The position numbers and the translations under genes are program-made. From contig JAMPBP010000001.1 of the NCBI GenBank assembly GCA_023666645.1, forward strand, positions 293,103 to 357,102: DNA of 64,000 bases. Reading direction: 5' to 3'. Source of the DNA: Clostridiales bacterium. GTDB lineage: Bacteria > Bacteroidota > Bacteroidia > Bacteroidales > Muribaculaceae. Under the pieces are notes generated by a model, which worked only from the letters and a program-made list of their open reading frames with translations, made no database searches and was not told the DNA's origin. The first letter of the stretch is position 1, and each line of letters begins with the position of its first letter. Below, piece after piece: positions 47,433 through 57,212 of the stretch.

Positions 47433-48571
47433 ATCGAGCGTGTAGTCTGATTACCAGTGATGAGCTTGAGAAAAACCTACAGGCCATTGCCAGAGCCCTT
47501 GACTTGAACATCTCTTTTGCCGCATTCATGAATCCGAGCGACAGCAATATCACATTTATTGCCGACATGCCCGGGCATACCCCACGCAGCCACAACCTTT
47601 TTGAAATAGTTCCATGGCTCGGCAATTATAATAATCGCATCACTATTACCGACACAGCCGGTGTCGACACTATTCTGTCCACAACTACACCCATACCGGT
47701 ATCGGGAAACGTTGAAAACCTTAAACCCTATCATGTATCTACCACACGCTCACAACACAAAGGAGGTGTATTATCCATAAGCAAGGAACTCAAGGAATTG
47801 GGACGTGGCAAAACGGTCCTATCGCGCGTCATCACCGGCAATGGACCAGCCTGTGACTGCAATCGTTTCTGGGCCGAGGTAGCCCGACAACTATTTGACA
47901 CTCACGATGGGTGTTTCAGATTTATCTATTTTACGCCTAAAACAGGGGCTTGGATTGGAGCCACTCCCGAACTATTGCTCAAAAACGATTTATCCACTGG
48001 AGATGCATCGACAATGGCTCTCGCCGGCACGAGACTACGAGTTGAGGACAACAAAGTATGGGACAATAAAAACATATATGAACATGACATTGTCGTAGAC
48101 TATATCACCGACATACTTCGTAGCTCCGCAGCCACCGATATTCACATGACAGGGCGCAATCTTCACTATCAGCTCATAACACATCGCTGTCACGACATCA
48201 CATTCAATATGAAGGGAATCGATATTGCCTCCTTGCTCGACAGGCTTAGTCCTACACCGGCATTGGCAGGCTTTCCCCTTGAAGAATCACTCACACGCAT
48301 AGCATGTCTCGAACAACACCCCCGTCGCTGCTACGGTGGTTATCTCGCAGTTCACGATTCCAATAACTTTGAGGCCTATGTCAATCTTAGATGCGCACAG
48401 TTTTACGATGCTGATTACTGCATCTATGCCGGAGGGGGAATCACTGCCGACTCTGACCCCGATAGCGAATGGATAGAGACGGAGAAAAAAATCGACCGCC
48501 TGCGGTCAATTATAAGAGACCATTCGATAAGTCAAGAAATGACGGTGCCACATCTTCTTCCACAAGAATAA
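47429..48571 (+). CDS. menF: Isochorismate synthase (chorismate-binding enzyme)
   Basis: A 380-residue enzyme of the chorismate-utilising family; in Bacteroidales this opens menaquinone synthesis. The C-terminal catalytic domain shows LAGTRLRVED, NMKGIDIASLLDRLSPTPAL, RRCYGGYLAVHDS and the final YAGGGITADSDPDSEWIETE. Other men genes do not follow, since nrdG converges at once. Its last 62 coding bases overlap the end of nrdG on the other strand. An anthranilate or salicylate-type family member cannot be strictly excluded from sequence alone. Confidence 0.85.
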   Translation: MNRACSLITSDELEKNLQAIARALDLNISFAAFMNPSDSNITFIADMPGHTPRSHNLFEIVPWLGNYNNRITITDTAGVDTILSTTTPIPVSGNVENLKPYHVSTTRSQHKGGVLSISKELKELGRGKTVLSRVITGNGPACDCNRFWAEVARQLFDTHDGCFRFIYFTPKTGAWIGATPELLLKNDLSTGDASTMALAGTRLRVEDNKVWDNKNIYEHDIVVDYITDILRSSAATDIHMTGRNLHYQLITHRCHDITFNMKGIDIASLLDRLSPTPALAGFPLEESLTRIACLEQHPRRCYGGYLAVHDSNNFEAYVNLRCAQFYDADYCIYAGGGITADSDPDSEWIETEKKIDRLRSIIRDHSISQEMTVPHLLPQE

Positions 48572-49058
48572 TTCCACCGTCACCGGCCAGTGTTGCCTTC
48601 ACATCAATGAGACGCTGATTAGCCGACCCTCTGAACAATAATCCCACATCTCGTTGAGACTGGATAAACGGCCCGTCGACAAGCACATCTATATAATCAA
48701 GAATCCTTGACAACCGTGGGTCGCCTGATACCTCCTCATAGGTATATCCCGTATAACACCACACATGCCGGTTTCCCTCTTTAAGCCGTTTTGCCAGTGG
48801 CAACACAGAGTCGATGCTTGCAAGCGGATCACCACCCGACAGTGTCACATTGTAATCCTGCTCGTCGACATGCTCCATGATTTGGTCGACAGTCATGACA
48901 TCTCCCTGGTCAAATGCCCATGAATGCATGTTGTGACACCCCTCGCAATGGTGATGGCAACCTGCCAGATATATCGATGTTCGCAACCCCGGACCATCGA
49001 CGCTTGTCCCGTCGACAATCCTGAGTACCCGCAAACACTGATCCTTATGACAATCCAT
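48510..49058 (-). CDS. nrdG: Anaerobic ribonucleotide reductase activating protein
   Basis: A 182-residue radical SAM activase that generates the glycyl radical on NrdD. The iron-sulfur motif CHHHCEGC has cysteines at 34, 38 and 41, and NVTLSGGDPLA is the family's GG-D-P SAM-binding segment. The frame extends to GTG 49085, but the ATG at 49058, ten bases after the nrdD stop, gives the usual N terminus. It is co-transcribed with nrdD and its 3' end overlaps menF convergently. Confidence 0.94.
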   Translation of the reverse strand: MDCHKDQCLRVLRIVDGTSVDGPGLRTSIYLAGCHHHCEGCHNMHSWAFDQGDVMTVDQIMEHVDEQDYNVTLSGGDPLASIDSVLPLAKRLKEGNRHVWCYTGYTYEEVSGDPRLSRILDYIDVLVDGPFIQSQRDVGLLFRGSANQRLIDVKATLAGDGGIILVEEDVAPSFLDLSNGLL

Positions 49059-49068
49059 CGTGTGAGTC

Positions 49069-51276
49069 TTATTTATGAACGACACGATCCTCGAGTTCGG
49101 CCAACTTGGCTTTATTCCATCGATCTGTGGTACCCACGAGGTAGCCTGTTATACGCTGCAGTTTATCAAGGTTGTGGCTATGACACTTGGGGCACTCCTC
49201 GAGATTATCCTGAGCATCCTCATATCCACAGTCCATGCAGCGGTTGCGGTTATGGTTTATCGATCCATATCCCATGTTGTATTTGTCAATGAGATTCACT
49301 ATATCCATCACAGCCTGAGGGTTATGGGTTGCATCTCCATCGATTTCGACATAAAATATATGTCCGCCACCTGTCAATTCATGATAAGGGGCCTCAATCT
49401 GAGCTTTATGAAGCGGCGAGCAGTGGTAGTAAACCGGCACATGGTTGGAGTTGGTGTAGTAAATCTTGTCAGTAACACCGGGGATGATTCCGAAGCTCTT
49501 GCGGTCCTTGGTAGTGAATTTACCGGCAAGTCCCTCGGCTGGCGTGGCAAGGACCGAGAAGTTATGTCCATAGGTCTCACTGAACTCATTGACACGAGAA
49601 CGCATATGAGAGATGATACGCAATCCCAATTCCTGAGACTCTTTGCTCTCACCATGATGTTTACCTGTCAACGCTACCAGACATTCGGCCAGACCGATGA
49701 AGCCTATTCCCAGTGTACCTTGATTGATTACTGATTCAATGGTATCGTTTGGTCCAAGTTTATCAGCCCCATTCCACAACCGAGACATCACCAAGGGGAA
49801 TTGCTTGGCAAGAGCCGTTTTCTGAAAGTCAAAGCGATCACACAACTGGCGGGCTGTAATTTCAAGCGTGTCATCGAGCTTTTCGAAAAAGCGACGTATA
49901 CGTTCTTCTTTATCAACAATATTCATACACTCTATGGCCAGACGCACGATATTGATTGTCGAAAAACTGATGTTTCCACGACCTATGGATGTCTTTTCAC
50001 CATAACGGTTCTCAAAAACACGGGTACGACACCCCATTGTCGCTACTTCATATCTGTAACGCTCCGGATCATTGGCATTCCATTTCTCATGAACATTAAA
50101 CGTAGCATCAAGATTGACAAAATTCGGGAAGAATCGACGTGCAGTAACTTTACATGCCAATTTATACAGATCATAGTTGCGATCTTCAGGTAAATAGTTC
50201 ACACCCCGTTTCTTTTTCCATATTTGTATGGGGAAAATAGCTGTCGCCCCATTACCTACACCCTCATATGTCGACTTGAGCAGCTCGCGTATGATGCAAC
50301 GCCCCTCGGCCGATGTATCTGTTCCATAATTGATTGAGCTGAAAACCACCTGGTTGCCGCCACGGGAATGTATGGTGTTCATATTGTGTATGAATGCTTC
50401 CATTGCTTGATGCACACGCGATGCAGTCTGGTTGATAGCATGTGCAATGTGTCGGTCCCGGCCGGTAAGCCCATCGAGAGATCGCTTTTCAAAGTCTTCG
50501 ATAGGAGCATCATATAAATCACTGAGATCTTCACCTGTCAGGGCTTCCACCTGCTTGAGCTCCTCAATGAAAGAAGATCTCACGTAGGGCGCCAGATAAA
50601 AGTCAAATGCGGGAATAGCCTGTCCGCCATGCATCTCATTCTGAGCCGTCTCAAGCGATATGCAACCAATAATCGAAGCCGTCTCAATACGCTTGGCCGG
50701 ACGTGATTCTCCATGTCCCGCCATGAAGCCCGCCTTAAGAATACGGTCAAGCGGATGCTGCACACATGTGAGCGACTTGGTGGGATAGTAGTCCTTGTCA
50801 TGAATATGGAGATAACCGTTGCGCACAGCCTCCCTGGCCTCATCACTTAGCAGATAGTCATCAACAAAAGGCTTGGTTGTCTCACTTGCAAATTTCATCA
50901 TCATGCCGGCAGGTGAGTCAGTGTTCATATTGGCGTTCTCACGAGTAATGTCGTTATTTTTAGCCTCAATGATCTCAAGGAATATATCACGTGTCTTGGC
51001 ACGTCGTGCTATAGACCGCTGGTTGCGATAGGCGATATAGCGCTTGGCTACTTCCTTGCGGGTACTCTTCATTAATTCAAGTTCCACTCGGTCCTGTATC
51101 TCCTCGACCGACATCTGCTCGTTACCGGTCACACCGATCCGATCGACTATCTTCATGATGAGAGCCTCATCTTCACCAAGCTTTGTCTGAAGCATCGCCT
51201 TGCGTATCGCTGCCTTGATCTTCTCTTCGTTGTATCCTACAACACGTCCGTCACGTTTGAGCACTGTCTGTATCAT
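49069..51276 (-). CDS. nrdD: Anaerobic ribonucleoside-triphosphate reductase
   Basis: A 735-residue class III reductase that makes deoxynucleotides without oxygen. An N-terminal ATP-cone (VLKRDGRVVGYNEEKIKAAI) provides allosteric control. The barrel contains the active-site cysteine region, the C-terminal zinc site is formed by CMDCGYED and CPKCHS, and the glycyl-radical segment is RITGYLVGTTDRWN near 710. nrdG follows ten bases later. A strong promoter (51321-51352) and an upstream dyad (51363-51382) suggest activated transcription under anaerobic conditions. Confidence 0.96.
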   Translation of the reverse strand: MIQTVLKRDGRVVGYNEEKIKAAIRKAMLQTKLGEDEALIMKIVDRIGVTGNEQMSVEEIQDRVELELMKSTRKEVAKRYIAYRNQRSIARRAKTRDIFLEIIEAKNNDITRENANMNTDSPAGMMMKFASETTKPFVDDYLLSDEAREAVRNGYLHIHDKDYYPTKSLTCVQHPLDRILKAGFMAGHGESRPAKRIETASIIGCISLETAQNEMHGGQAIPAFDFYLAPYVRSSFIEELKQVEALTGEDLSDLYDAPIEDFEKRSLDGLTGRDRHIAHAINQTASRVHQAMEAFIHNMNTIHSRGGNQVVFSSINYGTDTSAEGRCIIRELLKSTYEGVGNGATAIFPIQIWKKKRGVNYLPEDRNYDLYKLACKVTARRFFPNFVNLDATFNVHEKWNANDPERYRYEVATMGCRTRVFENRYGEKTSIGRGNISFSTINIVRLAIECMNIVDKEERIRRFFEKLDDTLEITARQLCDRFDFQKTALAKQFPLVMSRLWNGADKLGPNDTIESVINQGTLGIGFIGLAECLVALTGKHHGESKESQELGLRIISHMRSRVNEFSETYGHNFSVLATPAEGLAGKFTTKDRKSFGIIPGVTDKIYYTNSNHVPVYYHCSPLHKAQIEAPYHELTGGGHIFYVEIDGDATHNPQAVMDIVNLIDKYNMGYGSINHNRNRCMDCGYEDAQDNLEECPKCHSHNLDKLQRITGYLVGTTDRWNKAKLAELEDRVVHK

Positions 51277-51320
51277 CGGGGTAGATTTATTATTCGTGAG
51301 TTGATATTTTTATTGCTCAA

Positions 51321-51352
51321 CAAAGATAAAAACCTTTTTTCGATTACACAAA
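51321..51352 (-). promoter_or_regulatory. Predicted nrdDG promoter
   Basis: On the minus strand TTTG (51352-51349), 20 bases, TATCTTTG (51328-51321). Transcription would begin near 51314, leaving a leader of about 38 bases. Confidence 0.78.
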
Positions 51353-51362
51353 ACTTTCAACC

Positions 51363-51382
51363 GTTATTTATCTACAAATAAC
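51363..51382. promoter_or_regulatory. 7-6-7 palindrome upstream of the nrdDG promoter
   Basis: GTTATTT (51363-51369), six bases, AAATAAC (51376-51382), perfect arms. Its centre is about 58 bases upstream of the predicted start, the place where CRP/FNR-type activators bind. The sequence does not match the classical FNR box, so the regulator is unknown; it might be a redox or NrdR-like factor. Confidence 0.5.
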
Positions 51383-51487
51383 AATTTGGACAATTTTTTA
51401 TATAGACAAAATTATACAATACACTATACATCAATGTTTTAACATTTCGTTTTGGACAATTCAGGCTACAACAACAGCACAAAAGTA

Positions 51488-53188
51488 TCACAAATTATTC
51501 AACATCGAAAGAGCCAGCAAGTCTTCAGCTTTCATTCCACAACACTCCAGCTCCACACCTTCATTCTTATCATTAAGATACAGCAAGTGGGGTTCACGAT
51601 AGGTCGAGGAAGCTACCGATCTGGAGATATCACTATAAGGTGTATCAAGCCCCCCAAGATCAATCATCGTGTTAAACAACGATGATGTCGAACTAACAAC
51701 ACGGCTACGGTTATTTCTCATCTCGGCAAGCTTCTCTGGGAATAACTCTTCATAGGCTTTCGACACCCATGCAAGCATGGCCACATGAAGCTGGTAGTAG
51801 GTAGGCGTAGGGGAAGCATGAAGGAATCGATTACGGTCGTCGTCCATAATATCCTCGCCATGATCGGAGGCATAAACAATAGCGGCACAGCGTCCCGAAT
51901 CTTCAAGCATCTGCATCAGGCTATCCAGCCACATGTCGGTATACTCAATGGTATTATCATAGGCATTGATGAGTTTGTCACGATTATCCTTATTGACCTC
52001 CTCACACACATCAGGTTTGAAACTGCCGAATTGAGCAGGATAACGCTCATTATACTTAAAATGAGACCCATAGCTATGAAGCACCAAGAATTGCTTGTGA
52101 CTTGATGTATCGGCCAGACACTCGGCGACCAATGGCAACATATCGGCATCAAAGCCATGCACTCCGACCGAATCGGCATCAAGATATGAAACCACATCAG
52201 CCTGTCGGCCAAAAAGTTCGGTATATGAATTATTAGGAGCCTGATTGGAAATGAACGTAGTCTTAAAGCCGGCATCCCGAAAAGCATCGACTATACACTT
52301 CACATATTTTATCGAATCAAAATCACATGCAGTAATATTCGACAACAGCATCGGCACGCTCTTGTGTGTGGTATTCGACTCACTGATAGCCTTATCATAG
52401 AAGACTACATTGGGACGCTGGGACAACCGTGGATTGGTTGAACGACCATAACCACCAAGTTGCCAGTTAATCGCTCTGGAGGTCTCGCCTATCACCATGA
52501 CATAAAACTCATCTACATCGCCATCATGAACCGATACAGCATTATAACTGAATGCCTGTGAAGTGTCACCATAATGCTCAGTCTCAACCGTGCGGTCGAT
52601 AGCAATCCTGATATTCCTTATCACATTTACCGGAAAAACATTATCACTGATATCACGACCCGTAATTATTGTCCCTATAATAACAGTGGATATGCCTGAT
52701 ATAAAAAAGAACAATCCAATGTATCTAAAAATATAACGCACCTCCCGTTTCATCTCACGCTTTCGCCACAGACTCACCGCAGCCCAAACCAGCGGAGGAA
52801 CATATAACACCACGACAACGACCATTGCCGTTCCAAGATTGCGCAACAACTCAGTAGCCTCCGATACATTGGTCGTAACCACATTCAAAAACATATCGAC
52901 AGCTATAATCGAACCGCCATAAAGGAACAGCAGGACAATCTGAAAAGCTGCCAATATAGAAAATGGCAACATAGCCCACACTGCCCAACCGGTTTTCCTA
53001 AACGCCGAAATAACCATCATATAGAATCCGAGCGGCAACAAAATATTCCCTAAGATATCAACCGCTTTCATGGACTCAGTAACACATAGCGCGACATTAG
53101 GTACCATTATGACTACACACATGCATACAGCCAGCATGGTACAAGCAGGCTTTTTAAGCATTGATGACATGTGATTCCTTATATTCAT
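51488..53188 (-). CDS. Phosphoethanolamine transferase (EptA-like sulfatase fold)
   Basis: A 566-residue inner-membrane enzyme with five N-terminal helices (about 15-175) and a periplasmic alkaline-phosphatase-fold domain. The metal-binding VIGETSRAINW carries E235, and the nucleophile threonine lies in ESNTTHKSVPML (273-274). Later ligands are in VLHSYGSHFKYNERYP and YASDHGEDI. It likely moves phosphoethanolamine onto lipid A or another envelope glycan, which changes resistance to cationic peptides. The frame opens with TTG at 53194; the ATG at 53188 is preferred. It is alone on the strand, 127 bases from the barrel gene upstream. Confidence 0.9.
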   Translation of the reverse strand: MNIRNHMSSMLKKPACTMLAVCMCVVIMVPNVALCVTESMKAVDILGNILLPLGFYMMVISAFRKTGWAVWAMLPFSILAAFQIVLLFLYGGSIIAVDMFLNVVTTNVSEATELLRNLGTAMVVVVVLYVPPLVWAAVSLWRKREMKREVRYIFRYIGLFFFISGISTVIIGTIITGRDISDNVFPVNVIRNIRIAIDRTVETEHYGDTSQAFSYNAVSVHDGDVDEFYVMVIGETSRAINWQLGGYGRSTNPRLSQRPNVVFYDKAISESNTTHKSVPMLLSNITACDFDSIKYVKCIVDAFRDAGFKTTFISNQAPNNSYTELFGRQADVVSYLDADSVGVHGFDADMLPLVAECLADTSSHKQFLVLHSYGSHFKYNERYPAQFGSFKPDVCEEVNKDNRDKLINAYDNTIEYTDMWLDSLMQMLEDSGRCAAIVYASDHGEDIMDDDRNRFLHASPTPTYYQLHVAMLAWVSKAYEELFPEKLAEMRNNRSRVVSSTSSLFNTMIDLGGLDTPYSDISRSVASSTYREPHLLYLNDKNEGVELECCGMKAEDLLALSMLNNL

Positions 53189-53321
53189 TTTCAACCTTGA
53201 ATTTTGATATATTTCCTACTGGATTACCTTTACGGAACAAACGACACAATCACCGCCAGGATCTCCCGGCCACGCCATGAATCACAGACCCCGGCAATTC
53301 CAAACACGATAAAACACTTAT

Positions 53322-54530
53322 TTAAAATGCCTCATTGATATTAAACACAAATCCTCTTTCTCCTTTTCCAAACCCTACATCAAACCTCACATTGACATTT
53401 TTCTTGAATTCCCAACGGAAACCACAGCCATAATTAGGCAACAACTGCCTCATCTTGATTTGACTCAATTTAGGGAAGACAGTACCTACTCCGCCCCACA
53501 CAACCACCCCCACGCGGCGGTAAACGCGTTGGCGTAGCTCGGCAGTAAAATCCATGGCACCTTTGTTACGATACCGATCCTCATAGTATCCCCTCATATT
53601 GTATGAGCCACCAAGACCGGCGAGCATTCCCCACGGAGTGTCACCGTAGGAAATGAGTGTGTGATATTGCAGTCCCAATGTACAATCGCGCCAGGTAGGA
53701 GTATACCAGCAAGCGATAAGCTCGGTCGATGAAAATGGATAATCATTATGCATCCACTTCCCGTAATACCGCTGGGCAAGCATTATATTGAAACCATGGT
53801 GAGGAGCAGTGAGATTATCGCGGGTGTCATAGTTGACTTTGACGCCCATCGCATAACTGAACGTGCGCATATCCTCACCCTCCCATAGATAGAGCCGGTC
53901 TTCATGTTTTGTCGTTCCCTTGACATATGTAGCCTCGACAACAGGCCCTATATACAATCCGCGCAAAATCCTTACAAGAAAATCAACCCTACACTCAGCC
54001 ATGAGACGTTTATAGGAGGTCTCGTTATCGTCATTGGAGTTATTGACATATCCAATTCCCCAAAACTTATCGGGCATAGACTCAAAATGAGCGTCAAAAT
54101 TAAGACGCATCATGTCTCGTTTGAAACGTGTAGTACCTCGCAATCCTACCGAGTAGAAACCACTCGTAGACACATCAGAATACAATGACACATTACTTAA
54201 TGGTGTCAGCGAATCAGCACGGTCAGTAGAATACATGCCTGCCGCCAGCAATCCTATGCCAAACTTCTTCTCATTGGAATAATGAGGGCCGCCTATAAAA
54301 CTCACATCAAACGCTTTTTCCCGATGTTCTTTATTTGTTTCACTAAAATAGCTGATTATTCGATTGATAAGTCCCTCTTTTGAATGCTTTGCCGTGTCAG
54401 ATTGTTCCTTTGTCAAACCTCCATCTAAGGCCTGAACACTATCAGTCGGCTCCGCGACTGCTGTAGCCGGCAAAACAACCGTAAACATAAAGACCAACAG
54501 AATCTGTATTTTATACAATATATTGTTCAT
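53322..54530 (-). CDS. BamA/TamA-family outer-membrane beta-barrel protein
   Basis: A 402-residue exported protein. The signal peptide (MNNILYKIQILLVFMFTVVL to about AVAE) points to the start at 54530; the open frame to 54602 would add an unlikely leader. After a charged linker comes a barrel of alternating strands: VSFIGGPHYSNEKKFGIGLL, NYDTRDNLTAPHHGFNIML, GLGGSYNMRGYYEDRYRNKG, close to the surface-antigen/D15 C-terminal domain. It ends in phenylalanine (NINEAF), the usual barrel signal. POTRA domains are missing, so it is not BamA itself but a short relative. Confidence 0.85.
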   Translation of the reverse strand: MNNILYKIQILLVFMFTVVLPATAVAEPTDSVQALDGGLTKEQSDTAKHSKEGLINRIISYFSETNKEHREKAFDVSFIGGPHYSNEKKFGIGLLAAGMYSTDRADSLTPLSNVSLYSDVSTSGFYSVGLRGTTRFKRDMMRLNFDAHFESMPDKFWGIGYVNNSNDDNETSYKRLMAECRVDFLVRILRGLYIGPVVEATYVKGTTKHEDRLYLWEGEDMRTFSYAMGVKVNYDTRDNLTAPHHGFNIMLAQRYYGKWMHNDYPFSSTELIACWYTPTWRDCTLGLQYHTLISYGDTPWGMLAGLGGSYNMRGYYEDRYRNKGAMDFTAELRQRVYRRVGVVVWGGVGTVFPKLSQIKMRQLLPNYGCGFRWEFKKNVNVRFDVGFGKGERGFVFNINEAF

Positions 54531-54873
54531 GACTCGCTGATGCATAATAAAAATTGAGCACAAAGTTAATGAATTTAAATTTCCGCAATAATTTAATTCC
54601 AATTATTACCAATTTTTCCCACTAAATGGGCAAATACATAATCTATACTTATCAAGAAAACACATCAAATACAAATCATGTTCATCATACCTTCCTATTT
54701 ACCCCACAAACAACACATGGAACAGCCTTTAAAAAAAACGACAAGCAGTGCCAACAGTGTTTCTGAATTACACAGTTTTTATTACCTTTGTAAGATAATA
54801 ATCGCCCCACATTTGTGAACAAAGTATCTTTTTTCAGTTTCCATACCACGCAGCGGGCATATAAATTCAGTCA
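54531..54873. other. 343-base divergent intergenic region
   Basis: Between the barrel gene and the T9SS protein gene. It holds a minus-strand -7 match TAACTTTG (54561-54568), a plus-strand promoter (54760-54790) and AT-rich sequence. I see no small gene or RNA gene. Confidence 0.6.
54760..54790 (+). promoter_or_regulatory. Predicted promoter of the T9SS-mltD-uvrA unit
   Basis: TTTC (54760-54763), 19 bases, TACCTTTG (54783-54790). The start near 54797 leaves a leader of about 77 bases before the ATG at 54874. Confidence 0.6.
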
Positions 54874-56205
54874 ATGAGAACACTTTTCCTACTTATAATA
54901 ATCCTGAGTTGGACAATGGCGCGTGCACAGCTTACATTCAGTTCACTCGAAGATCCAGCTATACAGGTCAAACCCGAATCCAGCAGCGGTCTGGAATGGA
55001 TTTACATTTTAAGCAATACATCGGGGGCAACCGCAACCTATACAGCCTCTTCAGCGACTGCGAGTGTTCAATGGGTACGTTTCAGTTCGATGGGCGGTGC
55101 CCACTCTCAGTCCGTACCATTCTCCCGCGACGGTAACAGATGTACAATAACGCTCGAGAACGATGACATGGGCTATATTGTCACCGAAGACAACCGGCAG
55201 CACTGCTACTGGGTTGTCAATTATGCCAATCATCTCATGCACATGGACCAAGCTACAGTCTCCAATTACGATAGCGATTGTACTACTACAGCCATCACAG
55301 TACAAGGGGCAGCCCCGGCGATAAACTACTATACGATAAACGGAGTACCCCGCCAACTGTCGCGCGACATCACCGTAACATATCACACACTCGTGAGTGA
55401 CATCGATGGATTTGACTACAAGCCAACCGATGCCTTGAAAACCTTAGCATCCTTCGACCGGACCATACGTGTCAACGCTCCTCTATGCGACACCGATTTC
55501 ACAATCGAGGGTGACCGGTTTCTCAAAGAGTGGAACCGGGCGATTTCCATCACAACCGATACATATCAGGCTACAGCTGTTGAAGCAATGACCAAAGCCA
55601 CTCAACTCACACGCGACAACGACAACGAGATAAAAGATGGCGGCGGTGAATCGCTCGGAGGGTCGGCTCCTGTCGACATTACATTCCAAGCGGTCACTAC
55701 CGATGCCGTAGCATTTCGCGAATGGCAGTTCTCTGGCTCGCCTGAATTCGACATTATCGACTTGCGCTACAATCAGGACGAAGTCGAGTACACATTTACT
55801 GAACAAGGCACCTCTTATGTGCGTTTTATTGCTGCCAACAACGATGCGAGCTGTCAATGGACAAGCGAGGTGTATCAGGTGAGCATAGGAGAGTCACGCA
55901 TATTGTGTCCCAATGCATTCTCCCCCGGAACATCTGAGGGCATCAATGACGAGTGGAAAGTAAGTTACAAGTCCATTGTATCCTTCGAATGCCACATTTT
56001 CAATCAATGGGGCACTGAGATATTCTCATCCACCGACCCCTCCAGAGGGTGGGACGGACGCTATCATGGCAAGATTGTCCCTGCCGGTGTATACTATTAT
56101 GTGATAAAAGCCCGTGGCGCCGACGGCAAAAACTACAACCTCTCGGGCGACATCAACACCATAGGTTATAAACAACGAACAAACACTTCAACACCTACTG
56201 AATAA
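54874..56205 (+). CDS. Secreted protein with T9SS type B sorting domain
   Basis: A 443-residue exported protein. Residues 1-18 are a signal peptide (MRTLFLLIIILSWTMARA). The middle is beta-rich without a recognised enzymatic domain, and includes an immunoglobulin/PKD-like DAVAFREWQFSGSPEF segment. Residues about 345-430 match the gliding-motility-associated C-terminal (CHU_C, type B) domain: CPNAFSPGTSEGINDEWKV, FNQWGTEIFSS, GWDGRYHGK, PAGVYYYVIKARG. This targets it to the type IX secretion pore. The last codon overlaps the lytic transglycosylase start (TAATG). Confidence 0.88.
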   Translation: MRTLFLLIIILSWTMARAQLTFSSLEDPAIQVKPESSSGLEWIYILSNTSGATATYTASSATASVQWVRFSSMGGAHSQSVPFSRDGNRCTITLENDDMGYIVTEDNRQHCYWVVNYANHLMHMDQATVSNYDSDCTTTAITVQGAAPAINYYTINGVPRQLSRDITVTYHTLVSDIDGFDYKPTDALKTLASFDRTIRVNAPLCDTDFTIEGDRFLKEWNRAISITTDTYQATAVEAMTKATQLTRDNDNEIKDGGGESLGGSAPVDITFQAVTTDAVAFREWQFSGSPEFDIIDLRYNQDEVEYTFTEQGTSYVRFIAANNDASCQWTSEVYQVSIGESRILCPNAFSPGTSEGINDEWKVSYKSIVSFECHIFNQWGTEIFSSTDPSRGWDGRYHGKIVPAGVYYYVIKARGADGKNYNLSGDINTIGYKQRTNTSTPTE

Positions 56206-57212
56206 TGCATTGTCAATTATATACATTACCTATCTTACTGACAGCATTGTGCTCAATGTCCTGTCAGGCGGGAAGCACAAAGATGACATCGGGGAGCACT
56301 TCCTCCGACACATTGTCACCTAATACAACAGTAATAATCAAGGAAGTGGTTCCCGATGGACATCTCAACGTAGAGAACCCTGTGATTCCTGATGAAATGA
56401 CGTTTGCGGGACAAGTAATCGACCTTGACCGTGTGGACATGTATGAACGACTTGACCGCGAACTCACATCCATGGTCTATACCCATGGCAACACGTTGCT
56501 GTTATTGAAACGCGCCAATAAATACTTCCCGATTCTCGAGCCTATACTTAGGGAAAACAACATTCCCACCGACTTGCTCTATCTCGCTTGTGTCGAGAGT
56601 ACCCTCAACCAGCGTGCCTACTCCCCGGCCAAAGCTGCCGGTGTGTGGCAATTCATGCCGGCCACAGCCAGGCAATACGGACTCGAAGTGAACGAATGGG
56701 TCGACGAACGCTACAATATAGCCAAGGAAACCGTCGCAGCCTGCCGTTACCTCAAGAAAGCATTCAACGAATATGGCAACTGGGAAAGCGCAGCCGCCTC
56801 ATACAACGGCGGGACATCACGCATCACTACCGAACTGGAAAAACAGCTTGCCAACTCGGCGTTTGACCTCTATCTTGTCGACGAGACCTCTCGCTACATG
56901 TTCCGCATTCTTGCTACCAAACTGATTATGGAGGACCCGGCCAGCTACGGGTTCAACCTCAAAGCGTCACAACTATATCAGCCGGTCGAATATGACATTG
57001 TCACGGTAAACAGCCCAGTAGCCGACTGGCCTACATGGGCGTCACGCCATGGCATCAGCTACAGCCAACTACGTGAAGCCAATCCCTGGATAAGAGCCAA
57101 ATCACTACCCAATAAAACCGGCAAGACCTATGAAGTGAAAATTCCACGTAAAGAATCTCTCTATCGGTCGACACAGAAACAACATGTCTACAATCCAAAT
57201 TGGATAAAATGA
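56205..57212 (+). CDS. Lytic transglycosylase, MltD-like
   Basis: A 335-residue envelope enzyme that cleaves peptidoglycan to 1,6-anhydromuropeptides. The N terminus is a signal with a possible but atypical lipobox (SMSC, C20). The SLT domain (about 110-260) has catalytic E131 in LACVESTLNQRAYS, then AGVWQFMPATARQYGL and AASYNGG. A degenerate LysM-like segment closes the protein (about 275-325, ISYSQLREANPWIRAKSLPN). It lies between a T9SS protein and uvrA with one- and four-base overlaps. Its product would feed the recycling genes at 7251-9487. Confidence 0.9.
   Translation: MHCQLYTLPILLTALCSMSCQAGSTKMTSGSTSSDTLSPNTTVIIKEVVPDGHLNVENPVIPDEMTFAGQVIDLDRVDMYERLDRELTSMVYTHGNTLLLLKRANKYFPILEPILRENNIPTDLLYLACVESTLNQRAYSPAKAAGVWQFMPATARQYGLEVNEWVDERYNIAKETVAACRYLKKAFNEYGNWESAAASYNGGTSRITTELEKQLANSAFDLYLVDETSRYMFRILATKLIMEDPASYGFNLKASQLYQPVEYDIVTVNSPVADWPTWASRHGISYSQLREANPWIRAKSLPNKTGKTYEVKIPRKESLYRSTQKQHVYNPNWIK

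Noticed and set aside
51385..51461. TTTGGACAATT occurring at 51385-51395 and 51451-51461
   Set aside because: Two 11-base copies in an AT-rich upstream region are suggestive but lack other support; not strong enough for an operator claim.
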